In this document: positions 1 through 5,145 of the stretch, in pieces
Position numbering within the stretch: position 1 is the first letter of the stretch
Layout of the letters: each line of letters opens with the position of its first letter
Assembly: GCA_016284485.1 (NCBI GenBank)
Contig: JAEEOX010000084.1
Location: 1 to 5,145 of the forward strand
DNA: 5,145 bases
DNA from: Bacillota bacterium
GTDB lineage: Bacteria; Bacillota; Clostridia; Peptostreptococcales; Anaerovoracaceae
Direction: 5' to 3'
The notes under the pieces: model-generated
The model's input: only the letters and a program-made list of their open reading frames with translations
What the model was told of the DNA's origin: nothing
The model's database searches: none
Made by a program: the position numbers and the translations under genes

Positions 1-516
1 ATCAACTATCTGCCCATCCACCTGTGCGGTTTCACCATATTCTTCACGCTGGCGGACGTTTACCTCAGGAAACAGCAGATCACCCAGCAGATGATGTCGT
101 ATGTGCTGGGACCGGGAGCACTCTGCGCCCTGCTGTTTTGCAGCTGGACCGCGCTGCCGGTGGCCATGAACTACATGTCCATCTTCAGCTTCGTCTTCCA
201 CTGGGCCATAGTGACCTACGTGATCATGAGACTGGCGGCAGGCGAGTACCGGCCCACATATAAGGGGATATGGATCACAGTCATAGTCCTCATAGTTCTG
301 GCAGTGCCCACATACTTCGTGGATATGGCCACCGACCTGAACTATATGTTCATATACAAGGTGCAGCAGAATTCACCGCTGGTGTTCATCTGGGACATTT
401 TCGGCACCAGATTCGGACAGGCGGGCTACCTTTTCGGATATGCGCTGCTGGCACTTACGGTGTTCCACGCACTGTATCTTTTGTACAGCGTGCTGGGCTT
501 CACGAGAAGAAGATAA
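1..516 (+). CDS. YwaF/TP0381 (TMEM164-like) family integral membrane protein, 3' part
   Basis: The frame is open from base 1 and encodes the last 171 residues; the start codon lies outside the window. The visible part is strongly hydrophobic, with about five membrane segments near residues 4-20, 33-52, 58-77, 90-107 and 142-163, and it ends in a basic tail (FTRRR). The motif LPIHLCGF (residues 4-11), a His within a helix (H68, in FVFHW), and NYMFIYK (114-120) followed by a WDIFG segment resemble the bacterial TIGR02206/YwaF family, whose usual length is about 220-240 residues, so roughly 50-70 residues should be missing. The family is related to eukaryotic TMEM164, reported as a lipid acyltransferase; the bacterial role is not established. 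The stop lies 3 nt before ecfA1, which suggests co-transcription. Family assignment rests on motif recall and hydropathy, not on a search. Confidence 0.7.
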   Translation: MNYLPIHLCGFTIFFTLADVYLRKQQITQQMMSYVLGPGALCALLFCSWTALPVAMNYMSIFSFVFHWAIVTYVIMRLAAGEYRPTYKGIWITVIVLIVLAVPTYFVDMATDLNYMFIYKVQQNSPLVFIWDIFGTRFGQAGYLFGYALLALTVFHALYLLYSVLGFTRRR

Positions 517-519
517 AGC

Positions 520-1368
520 ATGGATAAAGTCATTACAGTAGAAGATCTGACATTTGAATATACCAGGGGCGAGAACGAAGAACCAGTGAAGGCTCTGGAC
601 GGCATTAGCTTCGAGATCGACAAGGGGTCATTCACCGCCATCATCGGCAAGAACGGCTCCGGCAAGTCCACTCTCGCAAAAAACCTGAACGGCCTCCTGA
701 TCCCCACCTCCGGCTCCGTATTCGTTGAAGGCTACGATACCAGAGACGATGAGGCCATATGGGAGATAAGGCAGAGAGCCGGAATGGTCTTCCAGAACCC
801 GGACAACCAGCTGGTATCCTCTATCGTGGAGGACGACGTGGCCTTCGGCCCTGAGAACCTCGGGATAGAACCTGCAGAGATCAGACGCAGAGTGGACAAG
901 GCTCTGGAGGATGTGAACATGGGCGAGTACAAGATGAAGGCTCCCCATCTTCTGTCCGGCGGTCAGAAGCAGAGGATCGCCATTGCGGGAGTGGTGGCCA
1001 TGAGGCCGGAGATAATAATCTTCGACGAGCCCACCGCCATGCTGGACCCCAAGGGCCGCAAGGAGATCATGGCCATAATCAAGGAACTTCATCAGGACGG
1101 CAAGACCGTGATCCTGATCACCCACTTCATGGAGGAGACCATAGATGCGGACAGGGTGATCATCCTGAACGAAGGCAAGATCCTTCTGGATGGAGCTCCG
1201 GAGGAGGTCTTTAAGAGAGCAGACGAGATCAGGGCGGTGAACCTGGAAGTTCCCATGATGACCGACCTGGCTGACAGACTGATAAAAGAGGGCATCGACG
1301 TGCCCAGAGGAATCATCAGAGAAGAGGATATGGTGGAGGCTATATGCCGATTAAAGTCACAAAACTGA
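520..1368 (+). CDS. ecfA1: ECF transporter energy-coupling ATPase EcfA1
   Basis: This 282-residue cytoplasmic ABC ATPase is one of the two non-identical ATPases that power an energy-coupling factor importer. All nucleotide-binding motifs are intact: Walker A GKNGSGKST (43-51), Q-loop Q92 in VFQNPDNQ, signature LSGGQ (145-149), Walker B IIIFDE (165-170), D-loop MLDP (174-177) and switch His H202. The QNPDNQ loop and the MLDP D-loop are typical of EcfA1 rather than EcfA2, and the length is normal. The ATG lies 3 nt after the preceding stop, with a purine-rich AGAAGAAG segment just upstream as a modest ribosome-binding site. The C terminus (AICRLKSQN) looks natural although it overlaps the start of ecfA2 by 25 nt. 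In the complex it pairs with EcfA2, and the two ATPases engage EcfT coupling helices. Group II modules like this one are shared among several S components. Confidence 0.96.
   Translation: MDKVITVEDLTFEYTRGENEEPVKALDGISFEIDKGSFTAIIGKNGSGKSTLAKNLNGLLIPTSGSVFVEGYDTRDDEAIWEIRQRAGMVFQNPDNQLVSSIVEDDVAFGPENLGIEPAEIRRRVDKALEDVNMGEYKMKAPHLLSGGQKQRIAIAGVVAMRPEIIIFDEPTAMLDPKGRKEIMAIIKELHQDGKTVILITHFMEETIDADRVIILNEGKILLDGAPEEVFKRADEIRAVNLEVPMMTDLADRLIKEGIDVPRGIIREEDMVEAICRLKSQN
1335..1339 (+). promoter_or_regulatory. Ribosome-binding site of ecfA2 inside ecfA1
   Basis: GGAGG lies within the last codons of ecfA1, 4 nt before the ecfA2 ATG. The spacing is slightly short but the match is good. It supports a true overlapping start at 1344 rather than a later internal one, and makes re-initiation by ribosomes finishing ecfA1 plausible. 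Confidence 0.7.
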
Positions 1369-2180
1369 CACATGTATACGATGAAGGGATGCCCACGGAG
1401 CAGGTGGCTCTGGAGGACGTGAGCTTTCAGGTGGAGGACGGCGAGATCCTGGGGATCATCGGTCACACCGGCTCCGGCAAGTCCACCCTGCTGCAGCACC
1501 TTGACGGACTGCTGAAGCCCAACTCCGGATCCATCATCATCGGGGACACGGACATCACGAAGCCCGGAGTATCCCTGGTGGAGATAAGGAAAAGGGTCGG
1601 CCTTGTTTTCCAGTATCCCGAATACCAGCTGTTCGAGGAGACGGTGGAGAAGGACGTGGCCTACGGTCCGGGCAACCTGGGACTGAGCCAGGAGGAGATA
1701 GACGAGCGTGTCCGGGAGGCCATCGCCCTGGTGGGACTGGACTTCGAGAAGATAAAAGACCGTTCCCCCTTTGAACTTTCAGGCGGGCAGAAGAGAGCCG
1801 TGGCCATAGCAGGCGTCATCGCCATGAGGCCGCAGGTCCTCATACTGGACGAGCCCACCGCGGGACTGGACCCCAGGACCCATGAGGACATCCTCAACAT
1901 GATAAGGACCATCCACGACCGCACCGGGAACATGATCATACTGGTGTCCCACAACATGGGAGACATCGCCTCCCTGGCCGACAAGGTCCTGGTAATGGAC
2001 AGCGGCAGAGCCATCGCCTGCGGCACGCCCCTTGAGATCTTCTCGGCGGCGGATAAGCTGAGAGAGGTGGGACTGGACCTTCCTCCGGTCACCGAGTTCT
2101 GTCAGAAACTGGGCATTCCCGGGACGGTCCTCACCACAGACGAAGCGGTGCAAAAAATCAAAGAATTCATCGGTGCCTGA
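1344..2180 (+). CDS. ecfA2: ECF transporter energy-coupling ATPase EcfA2
   Basis: This is the second ATPase of the ECF module, 278 residues. Its motifs are Walker A GHTGSGKST (40-48), Q-loop Q90 in VFQYPEYQLFEETV, signature LSGGQ (145-149), Walker B VLILDE (165-170), D-loop GLDP (174-177) and switch His H203. GHTGSGKS and QYPEYQLFEETV are hallmark EcfA2 sequences. The start MPIKVTKLTHVYDEG matches the usual EcfA2 N terminus, and GGAGG at 1335-1339 sits 4 nt upstream, so the gene really begins inside ecfA1, in another reading frame. This arrangement suggests translational coupling and equimolar production of the two ATPases. The two paralogues share a 17-nt identical stretch at Walker A (655-671 and 1470-1486). 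No motif residue is missing, so an active heterodimer with EcfA1 is expected. Confidence 0.96.
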   Translation: MPIKVTKLTHVYDEGMPTEQVALEDVSFQVEDGEILGIIGHTGSGKSTLLQHLDGLLKPNSGSIIIGDTDITKPGVSLVEIRKRVGLVFQYPEYQLFEETVEKDVAYGPGNLGLSQEEIDERVREAIALVGLDFEKIKDRSPFELSGGQKRAVAIAGVIAMRPQVLILDEPTAGLDPRTHEDILNMIRTIHDRTGNMIILVSHNMGDIASLADKVLVMDSGRAIACGTPLEIFSAADKLREVGLDLPPVTEFCQKLGIPGTVLTTDEAVQKIKEFIGA

Positions 2181-2210
2181 TGTGACGGCGCCTTAAGGCA
2201 GATACAGCAA

Positions 2211-3011
2211 ATGATAAGAGACATTACCCTGGGCCAGTACTATCCGGCGGAAAGCCCCATACACAGACTGGACCCGAGAGTCAAAATAACAGCCACCCTG
2301 CTGTTCATAATCGAGCTTTTCATCGTGGACAACTTCCCGGGATTCGCCATATGCGCGGCGGTGCTGGGAGCGGTGATCCTGGTGTCCAGAGTCCCTCTGA
2401 AGTTCATCATGAGGGGCATGAAGCCCATACTTTTCATCCTGTTTTTCACATTCGCCCTGAACATCTTCATGGTGAAGGGTGAGGTGATCTGGGAACTGGG
2501 TTTTTTGCACATCACCAAAGAAGGCATAAGGATCGCGGTGTTCATGGCGGTGAGACTGGTGCTTCTGATCATGGGATCATCCATGCTGACCCTGGCGACC
2601 AAGCCCCTGAATCTCACGGACGGCATGGAGAGGATGCTTTCGCCCTTCGCGAAGCTGGGCTTCCCTGCCCACGAGATCGCAATGATGATGACCATAGCGC
2701 TCCGCTTCATCCCCACGCTTCTGGAGGAGACGGACAAGATCATGAAGGCCCAGCAGGCCAGAGGAGCTGACTTCGAGAGCGGCAACATCATAAGGCGCGC
2801 CAAGGCCCTGATACCGGTGCTGGTCCCGCTGTTCGTCAGCGCCTTCAGGATCGCCCAGGATCTGGCCATGGCCATGGAGGCCAGGTGCTACCGGGGAGGT
2901 TCGGGCAGGACCAGGCTCCACGAGATGAAACTTAAGACAAGGGATATCGTCGCCTTCATACTGGAAGCGGCGTTCCTGGTACTGATAATACTTGAAGCCC
3001 GGTATTTCTAG
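2211..3011 (+). CDS. ecfT: ECF transporter transmembrane coupling protein EcfT
   Basis: This 266-residue membrane protein links the ATPase pair to the substrate-binding S component. It begins with the family's typical LGQYYPAESPIHRLDPRVK segment (7-25), followed by hydrophobic helices near 26-40, 44-59, 71-88 and 106-127 and a last one at about 246-262. Between these lies the long cytoplasmic helical region carrying the two coupling motifs that contact the ATPases: ARG (183-185, in QQARGADF) and ARC (224-226, in AMEARCYRGG). The second motif has Cys in place of the consensus Gly; the rest of it is normal. The start follows a 30-nt spacer after ecfA2, and the only Shine-Dalgarno-like segment is AAGG (2195-2198), about 12 nt away, so initiation may be weaker than for its neighbours or coupled to ecfA2 translation. 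Length and order A1-A2-T are standard. Confidence 0.95.
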   Translation: MIRDITLGQYYPAESPIHRLDPRVKITATLLFIIELFIVDNFPGFAICAAVLGAVILVSRVPLKFIMRGMKPILFILFFTFALNIFMVKGEVIWELGFLHITKEGIRIAVFMAVRLVLLIMGSSMLTLATKPLNLTDGMERMLSPFAKLGFPAHEIAMMMTIALRFIPTLLEETDKIMKAQQARGADFESGNIIRRAKALIPVLVPLFVSAFRIAQDLAMAMEARCYRGGSGRTRLHEMKLKTRDIVAFILEAAFLVLIILEARYF

Positions 3012-3016
3012 GGTTC

Positions 3017-3027
3017 AAAAGGACAGG
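3017..3027 (+). promoter_or_regulatory. Ribosome-binding site supporting the TTG start of trmB
   Basis: AAAAGGACAGG lies between the ecfT stop and the TTG at 3035. AAAAGGA ends 11 nt, and the second AGG 7 nt, before the start codon. Together with the conserved N-terminal RQRN residues it decides the non-ATG start. Confidence 0.6.
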
Positions 3028-3034
3028 CTGTAAA

Positions 3035-3688
3035 TTGCGTCAGAGAAACATAAAGGATCTGGACAACAGAATAGAGCAGAATTCCACCTATCTTGTGAGG
3101 GAACCGAGAGCGATGAAGGGCAGGTGGCATGAGGTCTTCGGAAACGACAGACCCATCTATCTGGAGATCGGCTCCGGCAAGGGCAGGTACATCATGACCC
3201 GGGCGGAGGCCGATCCCGAAGGAAACTTCATAGCCTGCGAGGGCCGGGAGGCCGTGGGTCTCAGGATACTGGAAAAGACCGAGGAGGCCAAGCTCCCCAA
3301 CGTCAGGGCGGTGCTGTGCTACATGGACGACTGCCGGGAGTTTTTCGGGGCGGGCGAGCTGGACGGTATATACCTGAATTTTAGCGATCCCTGGCCCAAG
3401 GGTCGCCACGCCAAGAGGAGGCTCACCTACGGCCGCAACCTGGAGGCCATGATGGACGTGCTGAAACCCGGCGCAGCCATCGAGTTCAAGACAGACAACG
3501 ACCCTCTCTTCGAATTCTCCGTGGAGGAGATCGCAGCCCAGGGCTACGAGATACTGGAGATGACCAGGGACCTGCACGGGCCGGAGTCTGAGTTCGAGAG
3601 CAAAAAATACATCACGGAGTACGAGGCCAAATTCCTAAGCTCCGGCAAAAACATAAACTATGTAAAGTTCAGGAGGAAAGCAGAATGA
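3035..3688 (+). CDS. trmB: tRNA (guanine-N7-)-methyltransferase TrmB
   Basis: This 217-residue, SAM-dependent class I methyltransferase makes m7G at position 46 in the variable loop of tRNAs. The TTG start is chosen because RQRNIKDLDNRI right after it matches the usual TrmB N terminus, no in-frame ATG or GTG lies between the ecfT stop and this codon, and AAAAGGACAGG lies just upstream. The SAM-binding motif I is YLEIGSGKGRY (42-52). The family signature NFSDPWPKGRHAKRRL (115-130) holds the catalytic/tRNA-binding residues, followed by FKTDN (151-155) and the C-terminal TEYEAKF (194-200). Length is normal for bacterial TrmB. It sits 23 nt after ecfT, and its stop overlaps the next gene's start (ATGA), so the two are probably translationally coupled, although no functional link to the aminotransferase is evident. 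The identification is secure from the signature motif alone. Confidence 0.96.
   Translation: MRQRNIKDLDNRIEQNSTYLVREPRAMKGRWHEVFGNDRPIYLEIGSGKGRYIMTRAEADPEGNFIACEGREAVGLRILEKTEEAKLPNVRAVLCYMDDCREFFGAGELDGIYLNFSDPWPKGRHAKRRLTYGRNLEAMMDVLKPGAAIEFKTDNDPLFEFSVEEIAAQGYEILEMTRDLHGPESEFESKKYITEYEAKFLSSGKNINYVKFRRKAE
3671..3676 (+). promoter_or_regulatory. Strong ribosome-binding site of the aminotransferase gene
   Basis: A perfect AGGAGG within the last codons of trmB lies 8 nt before the ATG at 3685. It is the strongest Shine-Dalgarno in the window, suggesting efficient independent initiation of the aminotransferase despite the 4-nt ATGA overlap with trmB. Confidence 0.8.
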
Positions 3689-4920
3689 TTTTCGCAAGAG
3701 AAAACGGCAGAGTCATACCAAGGGAAGACAAGATCTTCAGCATATCCAACAGGGCCAAGGCCATGATAAAGGAAGTGGGGAAGGACAAGGTCATCAACGG
3801 CACCATCGGTGCTCTGGTGGACGATGACGGAAACCTTATCGTGCTGGATTCCGTCAGGAAAGTGTTCGCTTCTCTCCAGCCCGGCGAGTATGCTCCCTAT
3901 GCTCCCATCAGAGGGATCCCTGAATTCAGGGAGGCGGTGAAGAAGGCCGCCTTCGGCAGCTATGAACCCAAAGGCTTCACCGAAGTATGCGCCACTCCCG
4001 GCGGAACGGGAGGCGTGAGGAACACCATGGCGAACTTCTCCTCACCGGGAGAAAAGGTGCTGGTGGCAGACTGGTTCTGGGCCCCCTACAAGACCATAAG
4101 CCAGGAACTGGGCAGAGAACTCAGGACCTTCAGGTTCATCAACGAAGAGGGGGCCTTCGACATAGAGAGCTTCAGAGCGAACGTCACTGAGATCCTCGCC
4201 GGCCAGGACGGCCTGGTGGTGATCCTGAACACACCCGCTCACAACCCCACCGGATATTCCATAACCGTGGAGGAATGGCAGAAGATAAAGGCAGTATTCG
4301 GGGAACTCCCCGCTGATAAGAAGGTGACTCTTCTCATCGATGCGGCATACATAGATTTTGCGGGAGATGAAGAGGAGGTCAGAAACTTCCTTCCCATCCT
4401 GGATGAGATGCCTGGCAACGTGCTTCCCATCATGGGATACAGCGCATCCAAGACCTTCACCATGTACGGCATGAGATGCGGAGCCATGATCTGCCTGGCA
4501 AAGACAGAAGAGGTGGCCGACGAGTTCAGAAGAGTCACGGAGGTGAGCTCCAGAGCCAGCTGGTCCAACTGCAACCTGGCTCCTCAGACCATCATAGCAA
4601 AGATCTTCGCCGATCCCGAGCTCAAGGCCAAGGTGGACGAAGAGAGAGCGGTCTACAGAGACATGCTTCTCAGAAGAGGCAGGGCCTTCGAAGAAGAGGC
4701 TGCCAAGATCGGACTGGGCATCGTGCCCTTCGACGCAGGATTTTTTGTATCCATCCCCATGCCCAACGCAGACGCGGTAGCTCAGGAGCTTGAGAAGGAA
4801 GGTATCTTCCTGGTGCCTCTGGCCAAGGGACTGAGAGTGTCGGTGGCAGCGGTATCCGAGGAGAAGGCGAGGATACTTCCCGCCAGGATAAAGGCCTGCA
4901 TGGACAGACTGGGACAGTAA
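3685..4920 (+). CDS. PLP-dependent fold-type I aminotransferase, aspartate/aromatic type
   Basis: This 411-residue cytoplasmic enzyme is predicted to transfer an amino group between an amino acid and a 2-oxo acid using pyridoxal 5'-phosphate. Visible features in order: substrate-side loop YAPYAPIRG (69-77), cofactor phosphate loop GGTGG (106-110), a tryptophan-rich DWFWAPY segment (129-135), HNPTG (186-190) whose Asn contacts the cofactor ring, DAAY (219-222) whose Asp pairs with the pyridine nitrogen, the Schiff-base lysine K256 in SASKTFTMYGMR with R264, and R384 in LRVSV, which should bind the substrate carboxylate. The SRASWSNCN segment (289-297) and overall order recall TyrB/AspC-like enzymes more than the shorter-looped MalY or HisC types. 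The exact substrate cannot be read from the sequence; aspartate or aromatic amino acids are most likely. The ATG overlaps the trmB stop by 4 nt and has an ideal AGGAGG 8 nt upstream. Confidence 0.85.
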   Translation: MIFARENGRVIPREDKIFSISNRAKAMIKEVGKDKVINGTIGALVDDDGNLIVLDSVRKVFASLQPGEYAPYAPIRGIPEFREAVKKAAFGSYEPKGFTEVCATPGGTGGVRNTMANFSSPGEKVLVADWFWAPYKTISQELGRELRTFRFINEEGAFDIESFRANVTEILAGQDGLVVILNTPAHNPTGYSITVEEWQKIKAVFGELPADKKVTLLIDAAYIDFAGDEEEVRNFLPILDEMPGNVLPIMGYSASKTFTMYGMRCGAMICLAKTEEVADEFRRVTEVSSRASWSNCNLAPQTIIAKIFADPELKAKVDEERAVYRDMLLRRGRAFEEEAAKIGLGIVPFDAGFFVSIPMPNADAVAQELEKEGIFLVPLAKGLRVSVAAVSEEKARILPARIKACMDRLGQ

Positions 4921-4922
4921 AG

Positions 4923-4930
4923 AGAGGGTG
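4923..4930 (+). promoter_or_regulatory. Ribosome-binding site of the terminal kinase gene
   Basis: AGAGGGTG matches the AGGAGGTG consensus at six of eight positions and ends 5 nt before the ATG at 4936. It fills nearly all of the 15-nt spacer after the aminotransferase stop, leaving no room for a terminator or separate promoter there, and it supports this ATG as the real start. Confidence 0.65.
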
Positions 4931-4935
4931 AAAAC

Positions 4936-5145
4936 ATGGCAAAAGCTAATGATATGAAACTGCAGCACGACATACGCAAAAATTTCCTGGGAGTCAGGAC
5001 TCCCGAGGACCTGAACAATGTGATCAAGGAGGGAGACTTCAGGGAAATGGTGCAGATCTCCGAGGCGTATCAGGACAAGAGGATCGTTGAGATCGCTCAG
5101 AGGATCTACGACCAGAAGAACCGCGTGGTACTGATCGAGGGGCCT
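4936..5145 (+). CDS. Nucleoside kinase (uridine kinase-like), 5' part
   Basis: The first 70 codons are visible and the frame runs off the window end. The final residues VVLIEGP (64-70) look like the beta-strand and first residues of a P-loop (expected continuation GPSSSGKT), and the preceding segment LNNVIKEGDFREMVQISEA followed by KRIVEIAQRIYDQKN resembles the linker just before the uridine-kinase domain in clostridial nucleoside kinases of about 550 residues. Such enzymes are predicted to phosphorylate uridine or related nucleosides in salvage. Those relatives usually carry a TGS/ThrRS-like region before the linker; here the ATG at 4936 comes only about 60 residues before the P-loop, and the same frame upstream is closed by the aminotransferase stop, so that region is absent. 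AGAGGGTG at 4923-4930 gives a good ribosome-binding site. The kinase core is outside the window, so the call depends on linker resemblance. Confidence 0.65.
   Translation, partial: MAKANDMKLQHDIRKNFLGVRTPEDLNNVIKEGDFREMVQISEAYQDKRIVEIAQRIYDQKNRVVLIEGP

Noticed and set aside
655..671. 17-nt sequence repeated exactly at 1470-1486
   Set aside because: Both copies encode the GSGKST Walker A of paralogous ATPases with the same codons; this is paralogy, not a mobile or regulatory repeat.
628..1125. 165-codon - strand frame opposite ecfA1
   Set aside because: Lies entirely over the conserved ATPase motifs of ecfA1 and shows no motif of its own.
2190..2199. 10-bp palindrome GCCTTAAGGC in the ecfA2-ecfT spacer
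   Set aside because: It has no loop, so it cannot form a stable hairpin terminator, has no T-run after it, and is short enough to be chance; it was considered as an operator but has no support.
2181..2210. Possible promoter or terminator between ecfA2 and ecfT
   Set aside because: Only 30 nt, with no recognisable -35/-10 pair and no stem-loop plus T-tract; the genes form an obligate complex and are almost certainly co-transcribed.
2240..2875. 211-codon - strand frame opposite ecfT
   Set aside because: Met/Ser/Ile-rich mirror of the EcfT membrane helices with no family resemblance; the + strand frame has clear EcfT motifs.
4042..4968. Long open frame on the - strand (308 codons) opposite the aminotransferase
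   Set aside because: Its translation has no recognisable motif and is rich in Gly/His/Leu runs typical of the antisense of a GC-rich-third-position gene; the + strand carries an unmistakable aminotransferase.

Overview
The window is a tightly packed, single-strand stretch of a bacterial chromosome: six protein genes, all on the + strand, with junctions of 3 nt, a 25-nt overlap, 30 nt, 23 nt, a 4-nt overlap and 15 nt. The first gene lacks its 5' end and the last its 3' end. I see no RNA gene, mobile element, CRISPR array or terminator, and no gene-free stretch longer than 30 nt. The whole window could be one transcript whose promoter lies upstream of base 1.

The organism is most likely an anaerobic Bacillota (Clostridia) of moderately high GC. 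The evidence is a linked ecfA1-ecfA2-ecfT module of the shared type typical of Bacillota, a YwaF/TP0381-type membrane protein, and a nucleoside kinase whose N-terminal linker resembles that of clostridial uridine-kinase-like proteins. Codon use combines GC-rich third positions with heavy use of AGA/AGG (Arg) and ATA (Ile), as in some high-GC Clostridia. Assignment below class would be a guess.

Layout: (1) 1-516, C-terminal part of a polytopic YwaF/TMEM164-like membrane protein. (2) 520-3011, a complete energizing module of an energy-coupling factor (ECF) vitamin/micronutrient importer: ATPases EcfA1 and EcfA2 and the transmembrane coupling protein EcfT. No substrate-binding S component is present, so the module probably serves S proteins encoded elsewhere. 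(3) 3035-3688, TrmB, the tRNA m7G46 methyltransferase, starting at TTG. (4) 3685-4920, a PLP-dependent fold-type I aminotransferase of the aspartate/aromatic type, coupled to trmB by an ATGA overlap behind a strong Shine-Dalgarno. (5) 4936-5145, the start of a P-loop nucleoside (uridine-type) kinase that seems to lack the TGS/ThrRS-like N-terminal region usual in its clostridial relatives.

The genes look like a housekeeping cluster for micronutrient uptake, tRNA modification, amino-acid metabolism and nucleotide salvage rather than a dedicated pathway. One plausible but untested link is that EcfAAT-dependent uptake could include a B6 vitamer for the PLP enzyme downstream. I found no convincing new system. 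The points most worth a second look are the membrane protein joined to an S-less ECF module and the shortened N terminus of the terminal kinase.
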